62,000 nt of DNA from Cristatella mucedo (Eukaryota; Bryozoa; Phylactolaemata; Cristatellidae), in contig WPIO01000073.1 in NCBI GenBank assembly GCA_009760855.2, positions 1,672,501 through 1,734,500 of the forward strand. The letters run 5' to 3'. The notes under the pieces are model-generated. The model searched no databases. It was not told the origin of the DNA and saw nothing but the letters and a program-made list of their open reading frames with translations. Positions 21,910 through 31,348 of this stretch are shown in pieces (position 1 is the first letter of the stretch; each line of letters begins with the position of its first letter). A program made the position numbers and the translations under genes.

Positions 21910-22461
21910 TTGTATGAGTTTAATGCATTAATATTAAGAATGGTAGAAATTACATGTGAAGTTATTAGGAGTATGATGCATTATGATCCTGAGTCTGGAA
22001 TTTGCGTTACTAAGGTAAGGAAAGGAAGTGTATCAGTTGGGCAAGTTCTTGGAAATGTTAATGGTGATGGCTACTTATACATTAACTATAAGAGAAAGTG
22101 TATCTTGTACATAAATTAATTTAGTTGTATACCACTGAAAATTGGCCGAGTGAATGTATCGATCATGTAAATGGGAATAGGAAAGATAATCGGTGGATTA
22201 ACTTAAGGGAGGCTTGCGTTTCAGAAACAAATAGAAACAAGGGCATATATTCCAATTCCGTGAGTGGTCTTAGGGGAGTTGATTTCCCTAAGACAAATAG
22301 ATCCAAAAAACAAGGGCTAGGATAACATTAAGGAGAATGTTATTAAAGAACTCTTCAACAATATTTTGGCACTTTTGATGAAGCATTTAGAAGTTAAGAA
22401 GTTTAGGCAAGTTAGAATTAATTGGGAAAATAAGTATTTCGGTAAGTTTAAACCTAGTTAA
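21910..22461 (+). pseudogene. HNH homing endonuclease, broken
   Basis: N-terminal strand region (HYDPESGICV...GYLYIN) in one frame. After a frameshift near 22110-22125 comes the HNH core ECIDHVNGNRKDNRW...NLREA...ETNRN. After 22325 come degraded frames with YFGTFDEAF and NKYFGKF, resembling the AP2-like DNA-binding tail of phage-type HNH enzymes. Such enzymes cut DNA to spread their own gene. It is a different copy from the one at 29330. Confidence 0.75.
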
Positions 22462-23317
22462 TCACTTGCAACTCCTCTCTAACGAAACTTCTCTTAACGT
22501 CAATTACCCAAAATTGCACTGGTTGTTCTTTCATTACCATTATTCTAACAATATTATATTTAGTTAAACTCCATATCGCATCCGTTGCTCTTCTTCTCTT
22601 TTCATCTTCTCCCTCACCCGGTTCTAGTAAATATCTAACAGTTGTTCCAAGTTCTAATAATTTTTCTTGCTCTCCTACTTCTCTATTGTATTTCGGTTTC
22701 TTTAGTTCTTCTATTTTTTTTATAGCTTTACTTTCACCAGTTGTTTTTCACCAGTTGTCCTTGTAATACTATTATTTAGATAATCAATAATCTTTGTTAA
22801 ATTATCAATCCACTCTTTGTTTCTAGCATAATCTCGTTTATTAATACTTTCTAATTCCTTTTCATATTGTGCAATAAATGCTCTTTCTGCTACTGTCATA
22901 TTCATTCTTTCAACGAATGCAACACTCTTTTTAGTAGTACCTTCTATCACATGTGTTTCATGTCTTTTCATTTCTTTCGCAAACTCTCCTTTAAACTCTG
23001 ATCCTGGATCTACTGTGATCTTCTTTGGCCATTTTAAAGGACCTTTTCTATATATATTTATTATTGCTTGCGTTACTTCTTTAGAAGACTTTTTTAAGCG
23101 GTCTTGAATCTGTATATTCACTAGCAACATCAATGACACTCAAAGCATATTTATATCTAGAATCATTTGGCATATATAAAATGTCTGCTTGAGAATTTTC
23201 ATTAGGTGAAACTATATTAAAGAAACCTTTTGGAATTTCTTTAGGTCTTGATTTGAATACTTGACTTATATCTGAGTTATGATTAAACTGTCCTTTTTTC
23301 TTTCTTTTAGAGTTCAA
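22454..23317 (-). pseudogene. DDE integrase of Polinton-like type, two frameshifts
   Basis: The first frame (23317 to ~23081) has QADILYM with the first catalytic Asp. The second frame (~23139-22720) has the ITVDPGSEF Asp and the FVERMN Glu, 32 residues apart as read. The third frame carries a C-terminal domain with LLEPGEGED, RRRATDAIW and FVREEL, the chromodomain-like tail seen in Polinton-type integrases. A 14-bp tandem duplication (TTTCACCAGTTGT at 22732 and 22746) causes the second break. It would have inserted viral DNA into the host chromosome. Confidence 0.8.
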
Positions 23318-23335
23318 AATGACATTCTATAGAGA

Positions 23336-23770
23336 ATGGAAATATTTTGCGACATCTGTTCAAATAAATTTAATGAGAACAAATATATAGAATCAGACCA
23401 TCCCTATTGCAAACAACCTAAAAGAAAATCACCAAAACAAAAGTATTAAATACATTGTGATATCTGTGATCTGGATATAAATGAAACATAATTAGGCTTT
23501 GGTCTTTTGCGTGATGAAGTAATGATTTGTTTATATTGCAATAATAATTCTAATAAATATACTCAAGATAAACCAACTAAATTATATTCTCTGGTCAGGA
23601 AACACTTAAAAAAGGGATATTTAACCACTTCATGCATACAGCACTGTTTAGACCAGGAAGCATTTTGTGTGATTTCGAAACTATTTCCTTTAGTTAAAGG
23701 TAAACATAAAGCAGCAAAGTTAAAAGACTTGATTGTTTTATTAGTTCATCTGTACTTTTCAGGAGGCTAG
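23336..23770 (+). pseudogene. Cys-rich (zinc-finger-like) small gene with two in-frame stops
   Basis: One frame of ~144 codons with TAA after QKY and after NET. It contains repeated C-D-I-C (FCDICSNKF and HCDICDLDI) and CLYCNNN, spaced like zinc-binding pairs. Its start is 18 bp from the divergent integrase start, so the two share an upstream region. The C-terminal half is Lys/Leu-rich. Unknown function. Confidence 0.45.
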
Positions 23771-23879
23771 ATAACAAACCAAGAGGCTTACCTTTAAATA
23801 TAATAAGTTATCAATGAAGCAATAATCTGTAGGAAGTCTACTAAAATAAGCATAATATTTTAGATCTGCTGCTCCATTA

Positions 23880-24690
23880 GGTGATGTATTTATAACACTT
23901 ATTTCAGTGATGTATTTATAGCACTTATTTCACCTAATGAAAATTCACAGTAGTATCACTACGAGGTCTTAGCAATACACAGTTTGATGAACCAACAACC
24001 ATAACACTTAATAATACAATAATACTATTATAATAGTATTATTGGTGGTGGAGTCTTATTTTTCCATGAATAAGAAGTAGATAGATTAATAATTGAATTC
24101 AATGCTTTAGGATTTATAGATATAGTTATTATTTTGTTATTTTTTAGCTGTTTTATCAACATAAGATTTTGTTGCAACATCAGAAAAATTAGCAGGATCA
24201 TCAACATTTGTAACTGAGTTATCACTCATATTTATGGTAATAGTTGCAGAATAATTCTTTAGTAAAATATCTCTTTCATACCACCCTATGTAACACAAAA
24301 ATCATCATTTAATACAGTTGCATTACTATTACCTAAATTCCAATAAGTAGAAGTTATAGGAAAACTATTCCTGTTTTAATCACCAGTGATTGTATCACCT
24401 GATTTTTTAACGTAACTATTTATTTGACTTACATAAACGCCATCAGTTTGATTAACACCCGCACCAAGATTAGTAATAGGTTTACTGGCAAAATTTAAAG
24501 AGCTTGATGAATTAACTATAAAATTAGCATCAGCATAAGCCTTTGTTACTGCATCACCATCATTTACAGGATCACACATATTTATAATTCTATTTCCATT
24601 TGCATCTAGATCTGATAATATGTAACCTTGTATCTTAGATACATAATCAGTTGACTGAGTCTTTCTGTTCATCTATATGGTTATTAATCA
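23880..24690 (-). pseudogene. Phage-like fibre protein with trimeric-fibre repeats, broken
   Basis: Two visible repeats of the pattern I-x-N-(M/V)-x-D-P-(V/A)-N-x-x-D-(A/V)-x-T-K-x-Y-(A/V)-D: DANGNRIINMCDPVNDGDAV and TNVDDPANFSDVATKSYVD. A third related site is ITNLGAGVNQTDGVYVSQIN. This is the pattern of phage and virus tail/head fibre shafts. Frameshifts separate the segments (24376-24672 and ~24140-24237). Probably a virion attachment fibre; that role is inference. Confidence 0.6.
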
Positions 24691-24792
24691 AAGCTTTGGA
24701 TCTATCTAATACTTCTCTAACTATTGGAACTATTCTTGCAAATCAACCATAATCTTCTTTTTCTGCTACTTGTTTTTCAAATTTTTTATGTA

Positions 24793-25450
24793 ATACTTTG
24801 TATCATAACCATTACTTTTTTATTGTTAAATCTTCCATGTTCGCATATAATATCAAACTCAAAATCAAAGTATTTTTCTTCTTTAAGAAGCAACCTATTC
24901 AATGGTGTTCTAATTGGCATATCAAACTCATAATTAGTAGGTATTCTAACATATCCTGCTGCTATGTAGTCTACAGGTATATCATTACAATTTAACCCAG
25001 GAACACAAATCTCAAACTCAGAGTAAAAACATCTACTTGATTTTGAAAAATGTAAACCAAGTAGACACTGAGCTAAGTATTGTTTTGGAATACATTCTTT
25101 AACAATACTTCCACTCCATAAACATTGTATTTCTACTTATGTGTCTTCAATTATTCCACCAAGAGAATATATATAAACTCCTTCACTAGTAAAACAATCA
25201 TTTACATTCTCAATCTATCTATCTAACTTTATTTCTAGAAATTTAGCAGCGATTGATTCAAACACCTTACCAAACAACATTTGAGGAAATCTCATAGGAG
25301 AGCTATTAGCAATATATTTTTTAGTTTTCTATTTGCAATTAATTCTATAGCTGCATCTATTTGTGGACCAAATACCACATCATTTCCTAAAGTAGCATAA
25401 ACCTCTGATCCACAAGTATTCAATGACATACATTTTTTCCACTCATCTGA
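24793..25450 (-). pseudogene. Broken viral gene, possibly a YqaJ-type exonuclease
   Basis: Minus-strand pieces: GSEVYATLGNDVVFGPQID, then FGKVFESIAAKFLE, then GVYIYSLGGIIED, an in-frame TAG-type break, VEIQCLWSG and CIPKQYLAQCLLGL. The order of an early E..A helix, a later (E/D)-I-Q strand and a PKQYLAQ helix resembles PD-(D/E)XK YqaJ nucleases. The match is weak. Two or more stops and a frameshift. Confidence 0.3.
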
Positions 25451-25500
25451 TCCTTATACAAAACTAGTTTTTTTGGATTATATTATGTTTTAAAATTTAT

Positions 25501-26366
25501 TTAAATGTCTCTTCCATCATAAACAAACGTTCCCTTGTTGCATGTAAAGCTTGATCCATTACCATTTGATGTTAGTTCAGCAGTGTTCTTACAGATAGTA
25601 AGATAGTGAAGAATTATTGTTGTAGCAGGAATAGCACCAGAAGCAGGAACATTACCACCAGCAGCAGTAGGTATTAAACTATTGAACTCAACTGTCACAT
25701 TTAGTTTAGATGTTACTCGAAGTGGCTCATCATTGTATTGCAAGTCAATAGCATGAATAGGATAAAGTGATAACCATTCAGGGAATGTAACACCAACTGG
25801 TTTAGTCATTTCATTCAATCCAAGATATTGTTTCCTGAATGTAGTGAAATCTAGATATGCAGTTAAACATTTACCGTCCCTTGGAAAACTACTTCTAGCA
25901 ACAGTTGAATATTTTATAGATCCAGTAGCAAGTACGCTAACACTCTTAATATCACAGTGATTTTATGTGCATGGATTATCAGTATAGGTTCCATACTTAG
26001 CATAGTTTTTGTGCTGCAACAATCAACCATCTAACTTTATCAATTGTGTTTTGTTCAGATAGAGTTCTAGTAAACTTAAGACCTTGATTAAAGTTGTTTA
26101 GAGTCATATTCTGATAGCTTCTAACTCTGTAATTTAGATTCAGTTTCTTAGATCTCTCACTTGAAATATCAGCAAGAGCCCTTTGAATACTTTCCTTAGG
26201 AGTAATGCATGGAACCATCAATCGCATTTGTTATATGTTAAGTCTGAATGCGTTTCATGTACCATTCCCAGCTGCATTAGCAGCACCTCTGCTAGCAAAA
26301 GCCCTTTGCAGAAAATGTAAAGCGCCTAGTAAGAGATTAAGTTCTCCGAGGGCGCTTTATCAAGTA

Positions 26367-26399
<33 letters not shown>

Positions 26400-27171
26400 A
26401 AGCATTAGAATCACCAGAAACACCTGTCATAATAGCATCAAAGTCATTACCACCAACACGAGTCATTTCAAGAGTAAATTGAACATTATAAAGAATTTTA
26501 TTCATATCAGCACAGAATCCAAACAACCGTGATAGAGGTAATGAGATCCTGAATGTATCTTAATTATATGCAATAACATTAGATAGACCTCTTCTATACA
26601 AGAATCCAATGTTTGAAGCAGATGCTGATGAAGCAGTAGGACAAGTATAAGGATAACTAGCTGGATTAACAGTATTAGCAGTAATATTGAATGACATATC
26701 ATTCCTTGAACTTGCTTCATCCTTTTTCCAGCCAGTTGCAGGTCCTTTAGTTCTATTATAATTATGTGCATAGCATAGAAGTCCCATAAGTGTTGAAACC
26801 GTTCCAGGTCTATGTTACAGAGAAATACTTTCAATTTCTTCAGTACCAAGTCTAACTCTCATAGAACTAAACATCGAAGCACCAGCATTATTAACGAGAC
26901 CTGCAGCAAGAATTTCTATTAGGAGCACCATAAGCACCACCAGCAGTTGTTTGAACTTGTTTTTGGCCTTCAAGTAATAGATGAGCATCAGACAAAACAT
27001 AGCACATCTGTTGTTCACCAGGAACATTATATGTTACCAACTTATTTGCAATGTTATCAGTTCATTTCCATTAGTTTGATCAAATTCTCTCTATTGGTAG
27101 TTTTTAATCTTGTAGTTAGGAAAGCTAGGATCATTTAATTTGAGTATACTATCAATAGGAGCATTTTCCAT
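25501..27171 (-). pseudogene. Major capsid protein, double-jelly-roll type, broken
   Basis: About 520 codons from ATG 27171 to TAA at 25501. Landmarks in order: NVPGEQQMCYVLSDAHLLLE; RVRLGTEEI; DTFRISLPLSRLFGFC followed by NKILYNVQFTLEMTR (the first-roll end typical of Polinton-group capsids); ITPKESIQRAL; RVRSYQNMTLN; DKVRWLIVAAQK; WLSLYPIHAIDLQYNDEPLR with an SKLNVTVEF strand. Stops and frameshifts at several points, plus a LINE tail inserted at 26302-26398. It would form hexameric (pseudo-trimeric) capsomers. Confidence 0.7.
26302..26398 (+). mobile_element. LINE-A tail-only insertion in the capsid gene
   Basis: CTTTGCAGAAAATGTAAAGCGCC, hairpin, then (ATT)n. AAAAGC lies at 26296-26301 and again directly after the tail, a good candidate target-site duplication. 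Capsid coding sequence continues on both sides. Confidence 0.85.
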
Positions 27172-27339
27172 TTCTTCTCTATATAAAAAACTAAAACTTA
27201 ATTTTTACTCTGAATGTATGGTCCAGCTCCTAGCTTTTTTCATACTTCCTCAATATTCATTAGATCTAGATCCTTCAACATATGGTAAAACAGCTTTATC
27301 CTTAATTACTTTCTCTATCTCTTTGTATGCATTTATGGT

Positions 27340-27802
27340 AATTCTCTCTAAGAGTCTCTGAATAATCTTCTACTTCCTCTGATTCTTCAATCTTTGCTTT
27401 ACGTGTCTTTTTAGATTTTGGTTTAACCTTCTCAAGCATAGCTTTTTTAATTTCAATACCCATCTCCTTCATCTTTCTATCATAGTCGTTGTCTTTCTTT
27501 TGTTTCTCAAATTAATACTCTAATTCTTTCTTTCTTCTTTCTTCTTCTAGTTTGTCATCCCATTCTCTTCGTTTATTAGCATATTCGTGATCCAGTTTGT
27601 CTTTCTTTGTTTGCAATTCAATTAGTTGTCTTGCTTGGTGCATTTAAATACCTTTATTAGCAATGTTCATACTAAGACCTGTTAATCCAGTTAAAAGAGG
27701 AGCTGTTTTTCCAATACCATCAATTACTTTTTCTAGTACTCCTGAACCATGGTATTTTCCTCCTCTTATTCTACCATGACCATTTCTAGCATAGCTACCC
27801 AT
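27340..27802 (-). pseudogene. Gly-rich leader and coiled-coil viral protein(s), broken
   Basis: ATG at 27802. The first ~52 codons are Gly-rich (RIRGGKYHGSG) with a hydrophobic APLLTGLTGL segment, then TAA and an immediate ATG. The next ~95 codons are a highly charged heptad-like helix (KDKLDHEYANKRREWDDKLE...) with one in-frame stop. Either one gene with two stops or two adjacent genes. Gly-rich plus coiled-coil proteins are common as minor virion proteins; the role here is unknown. Confidence 0.45.
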
Positions 27803-27811
27803 TACTCTATA

Positions 27812-28693
27812 TTACTTTGAAATTTCTATTGCAACAATAACATCAGGAATTAAATCTACATTATTTCCATTTCGATCTGTAAGACCAACTTTAAAAGTAC
27901 TTAATGAATCTATATCTTCACGTGCTTGTAAATGCAATATATAAGGAATATGCAGCTCAATCTTTTCTCCAGGATCTATATCATCAATATAAATAACATA
28001 TAAAGATGAAGATTGTTGTAGATAAACAGGTTTAATTTCTATATTATTCTTAAATGGCTCAACCAAATCACAATATACACTAATCCACTTTATTCCTTTA
28101 TTGTCAGGCAACTGCATTTTATTCCAAGCTTTATAAATACCAGAGAAATACACCGCTTTTTCCATTGCTTCATAAGCCATTTCACCAACTATATCTTTAA
28201 TAAATGACCCTTGTTCGTTTGCATTAAATCCTAATGTGTCACCAATTGTTTGTTGAACATCTGATGCATTACTTTCTCATAAAACAACATAATCAGGTGT
28301 AACTTGCATTACTATTCTATCATCTGTGTCAACACTAAATTTTATTCCACTGCCATTTTTATTTCTTATATCATAAAACGTTTTAACTGCAATTAATGCA
28401 GCATTAATAGCAGATGAAATTGTAGTACTTTCATAATAACCAGGAGGAATAGTAATTGAATAGCTTGTTTATATTGATAAATTAGGTCTATACCTAATTT
28501 ATCAATATAGCATATCATTAACTCCAGCAATTACAATAGAAATAAATCTATTTGTATAAGTAAATTCTACTCTACGTAAACCAATTTTATTATAACCAGA
28601 ATTAGAACCAAGCATAATTGGTGGCACTAATGTTTTTGAATCTGAACTAGTAGTTCCAGTCAATCTTATACACATTCTTATATTATAAATCAA
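27812..28693 (-). pseudogene. Penton-like minor capsid protein B
   Basis: N-terminal strand region (VPPIMLGSNSGYNKIGLRRV), then SITIPPGYYESTTISSAIN..., IGDTLGFN, a long C-terminal half ending DVIVAIEISK. The PPGYY(E/T)...LN + LGF pattern is that of Polinton-group penton or minor capsid proteins. Breaks: a palindromic insertion at 28470-28509 with a stop, and one TGA in the middle. The last 122 codons are open (27812-28180). Confidence 0.6.
28470..28509. repeat. Perfect 18-bp palindrome inside the penton-like gene
   Basis: TATATTGATAAATTAGGT, loop CTAT, then the exact reverse complement. It interrupts the reading frame between the N-terminal strand and the PPGYY motif, so it looks like a small inverted (snap-back) duplication rather than a functional terminator. 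Confidence 0.85.
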
Positions 28694-29330
28694 CTATTTC
28701 TATAACAACAGTAATTTGCTCTGAACCAAAATCTAATACTTTTAAATTTTAATCCGTAATTTGGATCATTATATCAGAAATAGAATCTGTAGAAATATTG
28801 TGATATTCAAGTGTATTTGGTTCATGCACCATAGTGTCCAATGGATAGAAATTATAAGCAGAACTTCTCAGTTCTTGTTTTTCTCTTCCATTTATAAAAC
28901 TTGTTCCACTAGCAACCAAATTACAATTTACAAGTGTAATTTGTATTTCTTTTACTTACTTCATTCTCAGAATCAAACTTAACATTAGGAGTGCAAACTA
29001 CTTTGTCAGTAATACTAGGATACATTGTTGAAAAGTTTGAATCTTTTGTATAAGCGTATAAGCAGAACCAGTAAAACCAAGTACACTAGAAATACTAGAT
29101 TTACTAGCAAGAAATGTCCAGCCAACTGGCATAATAATCTATGAAGTAGCAGTAGCAGTAGCAATACCTACTGCAAATTTATCTGTAGTAGCTTCAGATT
29201 GTGTAATAGAATTATTAATCCAAGCAGCAATACCAATGTTTAAATCGTCAGAATCAGCAGTGTAAATTCCTTGTCCTATTGTTATTGTTATATTACTGTT
29301 ATATTTATCTATTGACCAAGAGAAAGAGTT
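28683..29330 (-). pseudogene. Penton-like minor capsid protein A
   Basis: ITIGQGIYTADSDDLNIGI, then SSISSVLGFTGS, later LVNCNLVASGTSFINGREKQ and ending IMIQITD...LDFGSEQITVVIEI. The C-terminal strand pair ending in G-x-E-x-I-T-V is typical of Polinton-group minor capsid proteins. Broken by a TAG, a frameshift near the LGFTGSAYT segment, another near 28930, and a TAA in the final domain. The N-terminal start is lost next to the HNH gene. It overlaps the start of protein B by about 10 bp. Confidence 0.6.
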
Positions 29331-29816
29331 AATGAACTATTGGCATTTAATCCCTATAGCGGAATTTTTACGTAGAAAGTGTGTCGTGGTGGTGTAAACC
29401 CTGAAGATATTGCAGGGAGTTTTGAGGATAAAGGATATAAACTTATTAGAATTAATAGGAAGTTATATAAAGCACATAGACTAGCATGGTTAATGATTAA
29501 TAAAGAAATGCCATTTTTTCAAATTAATCATACTAATGGAGAAAAGTCTGATAATAGAATAGGTAATTTAAGAATTGCAACTTACTCAGAGAATAATAGA
29601 AACATGGGAAGACGCAAAAATAACACCGGTGATTTTATAGGAGTTAGTTTTTTCAAGAGAATAAATAAATATGAATTCAATATTTTCACGGGTGGAGATA
29701 TAAAACACCTTGGTTATTTTGATGATCCAGAAGAAGCTGCAACGCTTAGGGACTTGGCAGCGATACGCCTTCCTCTTGAATTCGCACGACTAAATTTTAC
29801 ATACACATTGACATAA
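29330..29816 (+). pseudogene. HNH homing endonuclease, one nonsense codon
   Basis: Order: NPYSGIFT, then TAG, KVCRGGV...GSFEDKGYKLIRINRK, YKAHRLAWLMI, the HNH core QINHTNGEKSDNRIGNLR, NNRN, then a tail FIGVSFFKRINKYEF...LGYFDDPEEAA like the AP2 DNA-binding domain. Open from 29379 to 29816. It lies on the strand opposite to the capsid genes and is flush with the broken start of penton-like A, as if inserted there. Confidence 0.8.
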
Positions 29817-29845
29817 GATAATAAACTAGTTAGATGCACAGACTA

Positions 29846-30163
29846 TTAGTTGCTACACCGTTTCTTTAACTCATCTCTTAATTTGATCACTTCGTCATAA
29901 ATCTCTTTCTGGGATTTTCCTTGAGCAAAGAGATTTGATAGTAACATGGCAGACTCCGCTTTTTAATCGCATCGCTTTATGCCACCAACTGTGCTTGCTT
30001 CTACTTTTTTGATATCTCTCTTCAAATCTTCTGAGTAACTTACTCTTGATTCTTCAACGAGTTTCTTTCCTGTTTTCAAATATTCCAATCTATTTTTCAC
30101 TTCATCATTTTGTACTGTATTTTACAAATCAATATCTGCACCACGTTCTAACAGATCTATCAT
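29846..30163 (-). pseudogene. Small charged viral gene with two in-frame stops
   Basis: One frame from ATG 30163 to TAA 29846-29848 with a TAA after ADIDL and another after KRCD. Lys/Glu-rich, helical (VKNRLEYLKTGKKLVEES). No family recognised. Confidence 0.35.
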
Positions 30164-30194
30164 ACTTCACAAATCTACAAATGCATTTCTTAAT

Positions 30195-30935
30195 CTACAA
30201 CTTTGCATTCATTCTTTCCTCGTGAGTATTCATAGGTGGAGCTCTAGCTGTAAATGTTGAATCATCAACTATTTTCTTAATTAATCCTGCAACAGCAACA
30301 GTGATACTTACTGCCAATCCAACTGTTTCTATGACACTTGCTATATTTGCTATTGTTGCCGGAATTGCGGGAAGAAACCCTCCACTTCTCATTTCAAGAA
30401 AGTTTTTTCTACCCGTTATTAGATCTAATTGTGTAGAATCCCATGATAATTCTTCTCCAAACACATCTGATAAGAATTTACTTGGATTTAGTTACCAATC
30501 ACTGTTTGCTTTCTCTGCTTCAAGTAATATCTCATTGATATAGTAACCTACTTCTAATGATGCTACAATTTTTGTCAATCCTTTTGTATGTGCAATTGCT
30601 TTCCAGAATACTTGTCCGTATTTACCTGAAGCAATACCATCAACAATCTCTTTTATAAACAATCGAAGATCTACAATTCGTGTTACACGAGATAAAAATC
30701 CTGATAATGCTTTAGTAACTCTTCCAATAACTTTAAATGATTGTAATACTTTTGGAACTATCTTTGCTATCTTGTTTGATGCATGTAAAGACAGTTTCAT
30801 AGCAATCTTAGGTGCAATCTCTATCACTGCTTTTGAACCAACTTCAGTTGCAGTTGTAACTTCTGATAAAATTTCTTTAGTTGTATCTACTCCTGATTTA
30901 ATATCTGCTTCAACTGAACCACCTTTTTTCTTCAT
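30195..30935 (-). pseudogene. Viral GG-motif hydrophobic protein, one in-frame stop
   Basis: About 246 codons from MKKKGGSVEAD. The N-terminal two-thirds is basic and helical. A TAA follows KANSDW, then the same frame continues to RSGGFLPAIPATIANIAS and a hydrophobic stretch (VGLAVSITVAVAGLI). GG-FLP-type proteins with a hydrophobic segment occur in Polinton and adenovirus-like virions as core or membrane-active components; here that is only a suggestion. A + frame over the same bases is a shadow. Confidence 0.5.
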
Positions 30936-30963
30936 ATATATAAGTAATGGAAAATTATGCAAG

Positions 30964-31092
30964 TCGAATGGGTGTATTTATAGTGACATTGATGCAAATG
31001 CAAATAAAGTAACTAACTTATGTTATCCTGTTAATAATGGTGATGCAATAAGATGGGAGTATGCTCTTAGTTCAAACTTTGATGAGTGTTAA
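30964..31092 (+). pseudogene. Second fibre-type repeat fragment, + strand
   Basis: Codes IYSDIDANANKVTNLCYPVNN then GDAIRWEYA, ending at TAA, clearly related to the minus-strand fibre gene at 24.4-24.7 kb but diverged. Truncated on its 5' side at ~30960 by a junction with the start region of the GG protein, and on its 3' side by a LINE tail. Confidence 0.6.
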
Positions 31093-31172
31093 TAATAATA
31101 ATAATAATAATAATAATGCACTTGAAAAAGCACGCTCAGATAACTTAGTCTCTTTCTAGGCGCTTTACATTT
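31090..31172 (-). mobile_element. LINE-A tail-only copy
   Basis: (AAT)n, then CACTTGAAAAAGC...GGCGCTTTACATTTGCTGC. About 80 bp. It closes the viral region. Confidence 0.8.
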
Positions 31173-31348
31173 GCTGCTACCTACAGAGGCCTAAAGACTC
31201 TCTCTGCTCTGCAGTGCCACTGCTGAGTTAGGAAACCTAGCCCCTCGCTCAACCAGTGAGAGAGAGAGAGAGAGACAGCTACTGAGATCTTTTAAATAGC
31301 CATAGCCGAAGGAGCGGCCGGATGCAACTAGCTGAGGGGAAGGTCTTA

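Larger units (their letters stand above)
20888..31092. mobile_element. Decayed endogenous Polinton-like DNA virus (integrated, about 10 kb)
   Basis: The base composition is sharply more AT-rich than both flanks, and genes are packed with little spacing. Contents: small genes and an HNH remnant on +; integrase and a structural block on - (fibre-type, MCP, coiled coil, two penton-like, hydrophobic GG protein); a second HNH on +. Nearly every large gene has stops or frameshifts. Integrase plus jelly-roll capsid genes is the Polinton/Maverick, adintovirus and polinton-like virus hallmark. Polymerase B, packaging ATPase and maturation protease were looked for and not seen, so the insert is partial. 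The exact family is open. Confidence 0.75.

Noticed and set aside
24793-25450. Packaging ATPase or polymerase B fragment
   Set aside because: No Walker A (GxxGxGK[ST]) or polymerase motif could be read on either strand here or elsewhere in the insert.
28470-28509. Transcription terminator hairpin
   Set aside because: It lies inside a coding region of a eukaryotic element and breaks the frame.
20888-31092. Alternative genetic code (UAA/UAG read as Gln) in the viral region
   Set aside because: Several genes end cleanly at TAA (capsid, penton-like A), a TGA also interrupts a frame, and frameshifts are common, so decay explains the stops better.
20888-31092. Bacteriophage or bacterial contamination, because of HNH and fibre genes
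   Set aside because: The capsid, penton and integrase pieces fit Polinton-like viruses, and host LINE tails lie inside the insert.
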